Shown here piece after piece: positions 17,455-25,228 of a stretch of DNA of 64,000 nucleotides. The stretch is taken from contig JANTGM010000021.1 of the NCBI GenBank assembly GCA_024762925.1, positions 1 to 64,000 of the forward strand, written 5' to 3'. A program made the position numbers and the translations under genes. Positions within the stretch are counted from its first letter, which is position 1; each line of letters opens with the position of its first letter. This DNA comes from Kofleriaceae bacterium (GTDB lineage: Bacteria > Myxococcota_A > Polyangia > Haliangiales > Haliangiaceae). The notes beneath the pieces are model-generated. The model did no database searches, was not told the origin of the DNA, and saw nothing but the letters and a program-made list of their open reading frames with translations.

Positions 17455-18096
17455 ATGGCACGTCCTGTAGACATAGCGAAACGACGCGAAATTGGTGCTA
17501 AGGCGGTGGAATTTCTAACCGAGCACGGCCTCGATACCTCAACGGCCAAGCTCGCCGATGGGCTCGGACTCAAGCGCCCCACCCTGCTCTACTACTTCCC
17601 CGACCGCATTGCGATCTTCGAGCAGGCCCTGGCAGACCTCCTCGCTGAGCAAGCCATCTTTGTTGTTGGGCAAATGGCCAAGCATGATCACCCCATTGAC
17701 CAGCTCTTTGCCCAAGTCAAAGCGGTGCACGCTTTCCACCACGAGCGAGAGGAGCGGGTTCTCTTTCTCACACAGGCACTGGCGGTCGGAGGCAAAGAGC
17801 GCACGAAAAACATTGTCGACATTGGCAACCAAGCGTTCGAGACACATCGCCAAGCACTCACCCAGCGAATTCGCGACGGCATTGCCGCTGGGCAAATCGC
17901 CGACTGCGATGCCGACTCACTGATTCGGATCTGCCGAGCGGTGATCGATGGGCTCATGGTCCAACGGGTAATGATGCAATGTGACCTTGCGCCCGTGCAC
18001 AAGCTTCTCTGGGAGGGCTTGCTAGCTCCCCTCAAACTCACGAAGCCGGCAACGCCCCCCGAAACCACCACTAAGACAAATACGGAGACAACATGA
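17455..18096 (+). CDS. TetR/AcrR family repressor
   Basis: 213 aa from the ATG at 17455; a GTG at 17419 in frame would put the operator inside the gene and is rejected. The N-terminal helix-turn-helix is visible (DTSTAKLADGLGLKRPTLLYYFPDR, about residues 27-51), followed by an all-helical ligand domain and a Thr/Pro-rich tail. It probably represses its own operon through the two TGAC-N5-GTCA sites just upstream. Its TGA overlaps the ATG of the next gene (ATGA), so the three genes 17455-21073 should form one operon. Confidence 0.9.
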   Translation: MARPVDIAKRREIGAKAVEFLTEHGLDTSTAKLADGLGLKRPTLLYYFPDRIAIFEQALADLLAEQAIFVVGQMAKHDHPIDQLFAQVKAVHAFHHEREERVLFLTQALAVGGKERTKNIVDIGNQAFETHRQALTQRIRDGIAAGQIADCDADSLIRICRAVIDGLMVQRVMMQCDLAPVHKLLWEGLLAPLKLTKPATPPETTTKTNTETT

Positions 18097-19529
18097 GCAA
18101 CGAAATCTTTCCAGAAAACGGTAGCACCGACGATGATGCAATCCTGCAGCGCTTGGCTGCACTCCGAGAAGATGATCTCAGTGCCAAAGATGGCAATGCC
18201 TTCGCATTCATCTACGATGCGGGTGATGCGGTGAACCAACTCGCGCGCAAGGCCTTTGCGGCTGGCATGAGTGGCAACGGGTTGGACCCCACGGTGTACC
18301 CGAGTGCTCGCCGCTTGGAAAACGATCTAGTTGGCGCAACCCTCAGTCACCTTCGGGCGCCACAGGAAGCTGTTGGCACCGTGACATCAGGCGGTACCGA
18401 GAGCGTGATTCTCTCCGTAAAAACTGCACGAGACTATGCTCGAAAGCACCGGCCGCACATCACCGAGCCAAACATGCTGCTTCCAGAGACAGCTCATGCC
18501 TCATTTCAAAAAGCCGCGCACTACCTCGGCGTAAAGGCCATCCTCGTCCATGTTGATCCTCAGACGATGCAAGCCTCAATGGAAAGTGTACGAGCAAAGC
18601 TCGATGAGAACACCATTCTCTTAGTGGGATCGGCGCCAAGCTACGCTCATGGCGTTATCGATCCCATTGCGGAGATGGGCGCCCTTGCCCAAGAGAAGGA
18701 CCTTCTTCTCCACGTTGACGCCTGCATTGGAGGCTGGGTGCTGCCTTTCGAGCGAGAGATTGGCGTTGACCTGCCAGAGTTCGACTTTCAGGTCCCCGGA
18801 GTGACCTCGATGTCGGTGGATCTTCACAAATACGGTTTCACCCCAAAGGGCATCAGCATCCTCGCCCAACGCAATCGGGAGCTTCGCAACGCCCAGTACT
18901 ACTCGTGCGCAACTTGGACAGGCTACTCCATCATCAACCCAACGATACAGGGTTCCAAGTCACTTGCCCCAATGACCGCAGCCTGGGCGGTTCTTCAGAG
19001 GCTGGGAAAATCGGGGTACCGCGAACTCATTGCAAAGACTTGGAAGGCTACAGAACAATTCGTAGAGGGAGTTGGCAAGATCGATGGCATTCGTGTCTTG
19101 GGGAATCCGGTGATGGGACTGGTTGCCATTACCACAAAGGGTGGCGATGTATTTGAGTTGGCGGACCGTCTGACAGCCGCTGGCTGGCACGTGCAGCCTA
19201 CCTATGCCTTTGGCAATTCGCCGGCGCATATTCACTTCTCGATTGACCCGCACAATGCCTCCAAGGTGGGTGCTCTTCTCGAAGATCTTGAGAAGGCCAC
19301 CCCAAACCTCCCTGATAGCGCAGAGGCGCCGGCTCCCGTTGTACAGCTCCTTGAAGCCGTTGCACAAGGTGCCGGTGGCATGGACACAGGAGCCATGATG
19401 GCCGAATTCGGCATCAAGGATGGCAAGCTTCCCGGCGCCCAAGCGCCAATTCACCGCCTACTCAACAGCTGTTCGCCCACAGCTCGAGAGAAGCTCCTCA
19501 CACTCTTTCTCGGGGAGATGTTCTCCTAA
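18093..19529 (+). CDS. PLP-dependent lyase/decarboxylase, sphingosine-phosphate-lyase-like
   Basis: 478 aa, fold-type I PLP enzyme of the group II decarboxylase superfamily, closest by motif to sphingosine-1-phosphate lyase/DPL1. TSGGTESV binds the cofactor phosphate, HVDACIGGW holds the ring-binding Asp, and SVDLHKYGFTPKG contains the Schiff-base Lys246. The YGFTPKG continuation is typical of the S1P-lyase branch rather than glutamate decarboxylase. The natural substrate is unknown; candidates are a phosphorylated long-chain base or a beta-hydroxy amino acid. No membrane anchor is present. Overlaps tetR and mlrC-like genes by four and one base. Confidence 0.88.
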   Translation: MSNEIFPENGSTDDDAILQRLAALREDDLSAKDGNAFAFIYDAGDAVNQLARKAFAAGMSGNGLDPTVYPSARRLENDLVGATLSHLRAPQEAVGTVTSGGTESVILSVKTARDYARKHRPHITEPNMLLPETAHASFQKAAHYLGVKAILVHVDPQTMQASMESVRAKLDENTILLVGSAPSYAHGVIDPIAEMGALAQEKDLLLHVDACIGGWVLPFEREIGVDLPEFDFQVPGVTSMSVDLHKYGFTPKGISILAQRNRELRNAQYYSCATWTGYSIINPTIQGSKSLAPMTAAWAVLQRLGKSGYRELIAKTWKATEQFVEGVGKIDGIRVLGNPVMGLVAITTKGGDVFELADRLTAAGWHVQPTYAFGNSPAHIHFSIDPHNASKVGALLEDLEKATPNLPDSAEAPAPVVQLLEAVAQGAGGMDTGAMMAEFGIKDGKLPGAQAPIHRLLNSCSPTAREKLLTLFLGEMFS

Positions 19530-21073
19530 TGACGAAGAGAATCTCATCAGGTGGACGCCCGCTTCGCATCGCTTACGGACGAGTCTTTCACGAGGGCAAC
19601 TCTTACTCTCCACTCTTCACGGAGCGTGAGCACTTTGAGGACTTCCACTATTTCGAAGGTAAGGGCCTCAGTGATTTTCTGGCCAGTGGAAAGCACGAGC
19701 TTGTTGATGTCCTCCGCAATGCCGAGTTGCGAGGTTGCCTTGAGACTGCCAAGAAAGCTGGTGACGTCGAGTGTGTTCCGCTGCTATCGGCCTTGGCAGT
19801 TCCCGGTGGCCCTATCAGCCGCGAATGCTTTGGATGGATTCGTGAGCGTCTCAAGAGTGCCGTGCGCGCAGCAGGGAAGCTCGACGGAGTCTATCTGGCA
19901 CTGCACGGTTCCATGCGCGTTGCGGAGTTGGATGCAGCCCCCGAAGGCGTACTCATTGCCGACGTAAAAGAGATCCTTGGCGAAGATGCCATCGTAGCTG
20001 TGAGCTACGATCTGCACGCCAACCTTTCACCGGCCATTGTCGACACGACGACGATCCTCGAAGGCTATAGAACGAACCCACATCGCGATTTGCGAAAGAC
20101 GGGCGTCCGGGCCATGACGCAGCTCATCCAGCATCTGCGTGGCGAATTCGCACCTGTTCGAGCGTGGCGAAAGCTGCCTGTGATTCTTGGTGGCGGCATG
20201 ACGATCGATTTTCTCAATCCAATGCGGCCGCTCTTCATGCACATCAAGAGGCTCTGTAGGCGTTCTGATGTTGTGAGTGCACACATCTTCATGGTGCATC
20301 CCTTCACAGATGCCAAAGATCTAGGCTGGGCAGTGCACGTCTGCACTGATGGCGATCAAGCGCTCGCAGACAAACTCGCTGATGAGTTGGCCGAGATGGT
20401 CTGGAATGTGCGAGAAGTTCCACTTCCAGAGTTCCAATCACCAGCCGATGCGCTACGAGATGTTCGCAAGGCAAAGATTGCCCGCAAGCTCGGGCATATT
20501 GCGCTTGTCGATACCAGCGATGTGGTCGGTGCAGGTGCGACAGGAGGCAATACGCACATCCTCAACACCCTCGTCAAAGAAGGTTCCGACCTCATGGTGC
20601 TCCTTCCCCTCCACGACCCAGAGGCAATCGAAGAGCTGTGGCCAAACGCTGAAGGAGATGATGTAGAGGTGACGCTGCGTGGCACCAAGGGTCTCGCTTC
20701 GCAACCCGAGGTCACGTTGAGTGCTCGCATCGACAAGCGTGTTGATGGCGACTTCGGGAGAACTCTGGTGCTCCGACATAACGAGCTTCGTGTCGCCATA
20801 ACGGAGAAGTCTCCGGGCCCAGTTCATCCAAAGTTCTGGAGACAGCTCGGGCTCTCGCCGTGGAAGGCCGATGCGATTGTCCAGAAGTTCTTCTTCCACT
20901 ATAGACTCTTCTATGCAGCAAGCTTGCGTAAGAACATTCCCGTGGCGACGATGGGACCGAGCAGTCTAGAACGGATCCGAGACCGACAGTTCGATCTTCC
21001 GACCTACCCAAAGAACTCCGTCGCCGAGTGGCGCAGTTTTGACAAGGTACGACGCGCTGAGTCTCGCGCCTAG
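19529..21073 (+). CDS. M81/MlrC-like metallohydrolase
   Basis: 514 aa of the MlrC family, named after the enzyme that opens linearised microcystin fragments. Likely zinc ligands are visible in FHEGNSYSP (about residues 20-28), SYDLHANLSP and GYRTNPHRDL. The second half has the typical VDTSDVVGAGATGGNTHIL segment. The start ATG overlaps the previous TAA by one base, so expression depends on the upstream genes. Most MlrC-family genes are not linked to toxin breakdown; the pairing with a PLP lyase suggests stepwise cleavage of an amide- or peptide-linked amino-acid-derived compound, an inference. Confidence 0.88.
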   Translation: MTKRISSGGRPLRIAYGRVFHEGNSYSPLFTEREHFEDFHYFEGKGLSDFLASGKHELVDVLRNAELRGCLETAKKAGDVECVPLLSALAVPGGPISRECFGWIRERLKSAVRAAGKLDGVYLALHGSMRVAELDAAPEGVLIADVKEILGEDAIVAVSYDLHANLSPAIVDTTTILEGYRTNPHRDLRKTGVRAMTQLIQHLRGEFAPVRAWRKLPVILGGGMTIDFLNPMRPLFMHIKRLCRRSDVVSAHIFMVHPFTDAKDLGWAVHVCTDGDQALADKLADELAEMVWNVREVPLPEFQSPADALRDVRKAKIARKLGHIALVDTSDVVGAGATGGNTHILNTLVKEGSDLMVLLPLHDPEAIEELWPNAEGDDVEVTLRGTKGLASQPEVTLSARIDKRVDGDFGRTLVLRHNELRVAITEKSPGPVHPKFWRQLGLSPWKADAIVQKFFFHYRLFYAASLRKNIPVATMGPSSLERIRDRQFDLPTYPKNSVAEWRSFDKVRRAESRA

Positions 21074-21176
21074 TATCGGGTCCAGAATGGTTGTTCGACG
21101 ATCGCGAGCAACGCAGAGCCGAAGGCGTCCACAGGGCGAGGAACCGAGAGCGTTCTATATTCATGAATCGCGCACA
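21066..21176 (+). repeat. Dispersed intergenic repeat, copy E
   Basis: The left half (TCGGGTCCAGAATGGTTG, then TCGACGATCGCGA) matches 44877-44908. The next module (GAGCAACGCAGAGCCGAAGG and onwards) matches 44966-45006; here the two are adjacent, while copy F has about 58 extra bases between them. The right end ATATTCATGAATCGCGCAC matches copy C. It overlaps the mlrC-like stop by a few bases. Confidence 0.75.
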
Positions 21177-21178
21177 AG

Positions 21179-21850
21179 CTATGCCAGCGACCACGCAATG
21201 CAGAGCTGCCCTGCGTAATAGCAAGGCAGCCCCCAAAGCCTGTCCCTGAAGTGCGCTTCCACAAAGCGGGCTTTTGCAACAGCGACGTCCGACGCGAAGA
21301 AGAGCAGAGCCCCAATGACAGCAAAGCGCACTGCTTGTCCGCTCAGGGGTGGTGTTTGTGCCACTGCGAGAGCGAGGGCCGCCATAACCATCAAGACGAT
21401 AGCGATCATGTACGCGAGCACAGGCACGCGCATCGAACCGAGGTGCCGCCACAGGTACTTGAGCACCACAAGAACGGCAACGATTGGGAACGCCGACCAT
21501 GGTGATAGCCAGTCTTCCACCAACGTGAGCCGCGCAAACGCTACAAGGTAGGCGATGTGTCCAAGCAAGAAGCTAACCAAGCCAAGGAGAAACCACTTCT
21601 TCGCCTTGGACATGAGCGCCACATCGCCCCCCGCGCCAAACCCCAACCCCACGACAATGAGAAGTGCATACCCACGTGGGCGGCTCTCCCAATTCGCAAG
21701 ATGCAGCGACAACGCAATGAAAGCGAGCGAGGCAGTGGGTTTGCCTAAGACCATCATGACCTTCGAGCCTTTGAACTCGCCGAGGAGTGTGAGTCCTACG
21801 CAAGAGCCACAGAAGACCGTCAAAGCGAGGGCGAGGGCGTGCGCGTTCAT
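21179..21850 (-). CDS. YhhN/TMEM86-type lysoplasmalogenase family membrane protein
   Basis: 223 aa with about eight membrane helices. The family pattern is visible: GKPTASLAFIAL early, LGFGAGGDVALM with the conserved Gly-Asp, and LLFFASDVAVAKARF. TMEM86B and some bacterial homologues hydrolyse the vinyl-ether bond of lysoplasmalogens. This is notable in a window that also has an alkyl-DHAP-synthase-like gene (50435-52126), as both concern ether lipids. Whether this homologue is active is not known. No operon partner. Confidence 0.8.
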   Translation of the reverse strand: MNAHALALALTVFCGSCVGLTLLGEFKGSKVMMVLGKPTASLAFIALSLHLANWESRPRGYALLIVVGLGFGAGGDVALMSKAKKWFLLGLVSFLLGHIAYLVAFARLTLVEDWLSPWSAFPIVAVLVVLKYLWRHLGSMRVPVLAYMIAIVLMVMAALALAVAQTPPLSGQAVRFAVIGALLFFASDVAVAKARFVEAHFRDRLWGLPCYYAGQLCIAWSLA

Positions 21851-21900
21851 GTTCCGTGTCTACCAAATGGCGCAAACTGGCCCAACGCGTTTCGGTGCCC

Positions 21901-21912
21901 TAGCATGGAAAG
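21901..21912 (+). promoter_or_regulatory. -10 box placed for leaderless transcription
   Basis: TAGCAT at 21901-21906 is six bases before the ATG at 21913. The intervening GGAAAG could also act as a ribosome-binding site, so this is the most ambiguous of the nine cases. Confidence 0.35.
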
Positions 21913-22347
21913 ATGTCTCCAAGCCTTACCGCCAAAGCTCTTTCGTCCCGCCTCGACTCTCTCCGTCACCGCGGAAAAGTAGGCCTGCTGGCAGCCCTTG
22001 GTGCTCCCGCTACCCCTGAACCAGACGCGCTCCCGCGGCTCCAAGGACAAGCGCTCGCCAAACACCATCTGGCCCTGGCACTAGACGCCTGCCAAGAAGT
22101 TGACAGCACAAAACCCCAGGCCTTTGCAAAGCTGAGGCTGTTGGTCAATCAACTCGAGCAGGGCCGCATCCCGAAACTCACGACTGTCAAGGTGCCCACA
22201 ATGGCAGGGGCAGCTGGACAGACGCAGAACGCGAGCACGCCCAGTCCGAGCAAGCGATCGCGATTGCTCGTTCGAGCATTTCAAGGTGCGACCCAAATCG
22301 CAGACTGGCGCAAAAGCCTCGGCACAACGTCAACGGATCTGCGCTAG
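21913..22347 (+). CDS. Hypothetical protein, helical and basic
   Basis: 144 aa, no family recognised, no signal peptide. The first two thirds (to about residue 90) look helical with Leu/Ala repeats (LQGQALAKHHLALALDACQEV, KLRLLVNQLEQG); the last third is Ser/Thr/Gln-rich and basic. It is the only frame in 21851-22380 with coding-like features on either strand. It may be a narrow lineage-specific protein. Confidence 0.5.
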   Translation: MSPSLTAKALSSRLDSLRHRGKVGLLAALGAPATPEPDALPRLQGQALAKHHLALALDACQEVDSTKPQAFAKLRLLVNQLEQGRIPKLTTVKVPTMAGAAGQTQNASTPSPSKRSRLLVRAFQGATQIADWRKSLGTTSTDLR

Positions 22348-22436
22348 AAAGAACCAACACTTGTCGTTCCTGGCGTTGGAGTCACATGGAAAGAGTGTCT
22401 CGCCAACCTTGGTGGGACGTAGTAGCCTGGCGGCGC

Positions 22437-23021
22437 ATGCATCCCCTCTCTCTCACAGTACGTCCAGCCCTGAGCACGTTCGCTCTCTGCGTTGCCGCTT
22501 GTGGTGGTGGCACAGGGCCAAGCTTGAGTGATGGCGGAGCAGACTCCCCAGACGCCGCTCTCCCTACTTGTGAAGCGCGCATGCCACTCACCATTGGCCA
22601 CTGCGTTGAGGCCGACACAGGCGACCCATGTGTTTCCGGAGAATCAGAAATGCAGCTCTTTCTCCCCCTCGATGAGGTTCCGGTTGTGCACCCAATTATC
22701 GGACTGCAGGGCTCCCCGATGTTTGTGATGGCAGTCCAAGCTGAGGGCATCGCAACAGGAGAAGACCTCGATGCTCCACGAGTCGACCTGCGCGTCTTTG
22801 ATGGGGAGCAAGATGTTGGAGGGTTTTCTTCGCGTCCGATCGTGATTGAGAGTGATGGACTTGTAACGGCACCCCGCCTCTTTGTTGTGTCCTTCTTTGC
22901 CGAAGATCTTCTTGGCAAGACCCTCAATGTGACGGCGGAAGTGGAGGATCGGAACGGCCAGACTTGGTGCAGCAAAGACAGCTTTGAGGTAGGTGCGCTG
23001 ATTGATGCGCCCCCCCTGTAG
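22437..23021 (+). CDS. Lipoprotein of unknown function
   Basis: 194 aa from the ATG at 22437; an ATG at 22386 in frame would add 17 residues before the signal peptide. Lipobox CVAAC gives a lipid-anchored Cys, followed by the GGGTGPSLSDGGADSPDAA linker typical of Myxococcota lipoproteins. The mature domain looks beta-rich and contains Cys that could pair (TCEARM, GHCVEAD, DPCVSG, TWCSKD). TAGCCT lies eight bases before the ATG. It converges with the selenoprotein gene, 29 bases apart. Confidence 0.7.
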   Translation: MHPLSLTVRPALSTFALCVAACGGGTGPSLSDGGADSPDAALPTCEARMPLTIGHCVEADTGDPCVSGESEMQLFLPLDEVPVVHPIIGLQGSPMFVMAVQAEGIATGEDLDAPRVDLRVFDGEQDVGGFSSRPIVIESDGLVTAPRLFVVSFFAEDLLGKTLNVTAEVEDRNGQTWCSKDSFEVGALIDAPPL

Positions 23022-23050
23022 CCATGGTGTCGTAGTGAGGTCGGCTTCGC

Positions 23051-24067
23051 CTAGAATCGCCAGGCAGCAGCTGCTCGCAGCAGGCTTCGTGCGGAAAGCG
23101 CACTGGCTGGGGCCGATATCCGGGTTGCCTCGACTGCAAGCTCAACAATAAGCTGCACGTTTGGATTCACGTCGAATGACAGACCGAGACGCGCGCCCAG
23201 GAAGACACCCGACGAACCTAATTCGTCATCAGAAAAACGCTTAGCCCATCCAACGGGCAACTGCAGATAGAATTCTCCGACCCCCGCATGCATTGGCACA
23301 TGGGCCTGGGCAAGCAGCGCTGCTCGAAGTTCCGCGTCTGGCAGCGCGAGTCCACCAACTTCGGCGCCAAAGCCAAGATGGTTGCCAAGCGTGCGCAGCG
23401 CCCGAATCGAGAGGTCGGTGGCAAAGCCCGCGTTTTCGTCAAGTGTGTGCCCGCCAAGCCCGAGATTCGCAGAGATACGATTGGGCCGGGCAAATCCACG
23501 AGGTTTGGTCATAGAACTCGAATCATGACCAAGCATTGCATCTAGGTGGCCAAGGAGTTCGGGCACGTAAATGCGATCATTCTTCGCATCGCCAATCCTG
23601 CGCAAGTACACCGAACCGTCCGGACGCAAGATGTACATGGATGGCAAAGGATATCCATCGCTGGACACTCCTGCCCACTGTTTTGCGAGCGCGAGTTCCT
23701 TGTCTTCAAGAAGCGAGAACGCAATTCCATATCGCTCAGCCATCTCTCGTGCCTTTGCAGGCTTGTCCGGGCTAATTGCGACAATCGTGGCGCCCCGTGC
23801 GTTGATGGCTTTGCGTTCATGTGCCAACTCGCCGAGCTGACGTTTGCACCATGGTCACCAGTGTCCGCGGTAGAAAATCACAACCACAGGGCCTTTTGCC
23901 AGCGCGGCGTCTAGGGAAAACTCTGTTCCCCGATGATCAACACCTGAGATCTCGGGCATGCGGCCAGGAGCAGGCTGAGTTGCCGTGTTGCGCACGTTGA
24001 GAGCAGCGGGGCTCGCACAGCCAACAACGAGACTCACGCACACAGCAATCAAGAATGCTCGCTTCAC
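23051..24067 (-). CDS. Selenocysteine-containing peroxiredoxin-like lipoprotein (TGA read-through)
   Basis: 338 aa if the in-frame TGA at 23855-23857 is read as selenocysteine (U71). GTG start. Residues 1-18 are a lipoprotein signal ending LVVGC. Residues about 40-175 form a peroxiredoxin/thioredoxin-like domain: GPVVVIFYRGHW-U-PWCKRQLGEL, then ATIVAISPDKPAKA, then the cis-Pro region LPSMYILRPDGSV. Family members have WCPxC here, so TGA replaces the first, catalytic Cys and gives U71-x-x-C74. Both sides of the TGA are in one frame and fully conserved in pattern. Residues about 185-338 are beta-rich and end in WRF like an outer-membrane barrel. It should reduce peroxides at the periplasmic surface. 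The alternative is a nonsense-mutated pseudogene. Confidence 0.85.
23823..23841 (-). promoter_or_regulatory. Candidate bacterial SECIS stem-loop
   Basis: Downstream of the TGA on the coding strand, GTCAGCTC pairs with GAGTTGGC (eight pairs, two of them G-U) around a three-base GGC loop at 23831-23833. The loop begins with G and lies 21 bases after the TGA. These agree with the published bacterial SECIS rules of a small apical loop with G in its first two positions, 16-37 bases from the UGA. It would be bound by SelB during translation. Confidence 0.65.
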
Positions 24068-24216
24068 ACCACGAGACTGACAAATGCCCCGAGTTGAGGC
24101 AAGTACCCAGCTAGCCCGCGCTCACTCGCATCCGCTCTCACCTTTTCACGTCTCGAGTTCGGCGCCCTCGTTCCGGTAGCCAACGACATTGACAGCGGTG
24201 CCGTGAACGAGGTGTG

Positions 24217-25203
24217 ATGCATGGGATGTTTGATCAACACTGCGCGGTTGCCCTGAAAGCCACCGAAAGCGCCGCCAAGCTCTGTCAACGGGTGCAACGA
24301 AGCGTCACAGCAGAGGCTCTTGAGAAACGTGACAAGAGCCCTGTGACCATCGCCGACTTCGGAAGCCAAGCCATCATCGCCCTGGCTCTCCGCGAAGCGT
24401 TTCCCGATATTCCCCTTATCGCGGAAGAAGACTCTGCCGCGCTTCGCGATGAGAAGAACGCCACACTGCGTGATCGAGTCGTTGAGGAAGTTGCGCTGGT
24501 GCTTGATCGCCCGAACTTGGGGGCCGATGCAGTCTTGGAATGGATCGACCATGGAAGCGCAAGTTCGTACTCAGAACGTTTCTGGACACTCGATCCAATC
24601 GACGGCACAAAAGGGTTTCTCCGCGGAGAGCAATATGCGATTGCCCTTGCACTGGTCGAAAAGGGCGAGCCGGTGCTCGCAACGCTGGGTTGCCCAAACC
24701 TTGTAAATCCCGACAGCTCTGTGGGGGCAATTTTTTCCGCGCAAAATGGCAAGACCCGCTCTCACGGCCAAGGAGGATCCAGCACTGTAGTGCGAGTGAG
24801 CCCTGAAGAGGACCTTTCTGCAAGTCGCTTTTGCGAGTCGGTGGAGAGTGCGCACAGTGATCACAGCCAGAGCAAGGCGATTGCCCAATTACTCGGAATT
24901 GGTGGGGAATCTGTTCGAATGGACTCGCAAGCCAAGTATGCCGCAGTCGCTCGAGGTGATGCGGAGATCTACCTGCGCCTGCCAACTCGACCAGGCTATG
25001 TCGAGCGCATCTGGGACCACGCTGCTGGCTATGCGATTCTCAAGGGCGCAGGGGGAAGAATCACCGATGTGGACGGTATGGAGTTGGACTTTCGTCACGG
25101 CCGCGGTCTAGAGCAGAATCGCGGGATCGTAGCTTCCAACGGCATTCACCACGACCGCCTCATCGAAGCGATTGCCGAGACCCGCGAAGCTGAGACCCGC
25201 TAA
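24217..25203 (+). CDS. 3'(2'),5'-bisphosphate nucleotidase / inositol-phosphatase family
   Basis: 328 aa from the ATG at 24217, preceded by GAGG. Metal-binding motifs of the Li-sensitive phosphatase family are present: IAEEDSA (about residues 70-76), WTLDPIDGTKGFLRG (about 127-141) and ERIWDHAAGYAI. The GTKGFLR form is typical of HAL2/CysQ-like enzymes that hydrolyse PAP to AMP in sulfur assimilation, rather than of inositol monophosphatase (GTxNF). Length fits HAL2 better than CysQ. Stand-alone gene, divergent from the selenoprotein gene. Confidence 0.88.
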   Translation: MHGMFDQHCAVALKATESAAKLCQRVQRSVTAEALEKRDKSPVTIADFGSQAIIALALREAFPDIPLIAEEDSAALRDEKNATLRDRVVEEVALVLDRPNLGADAVLEWIDHGSASSYSERFWTLDPIDGTKGFLRGEQYAIALALVEKGEPVLATLGCPNLVNPDSSVGAIFSAQNGKTRSHGQGGSSTVVRVSPEEDLSASRFCESVESAHSDHSQSKAIAQLLGIGGESVRMDSQAKYAAVARGDAEIYLRLPTRPGYVERIWDHAAGYAILKGAGGRITDVDGMELDFRHGRGLEQNRGIVASNGIHHDRLIEAIAETREAETR

Positions 25204-25228
25204 GCCGAGACCAGCGACGCCGAGGCCG

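Noticed and set aside
23827-23857. Reading the split peroxiredoxin gene as a frameshift or simple nonsense pseudogene
   Set aside because: Both parts are in the same frame, so no frameshift is needed, and the rest of both parts is well kept. The TGA falls precisely on the catalytic Cys position. A point mutation to TGA remains possible but would be a coincidence.
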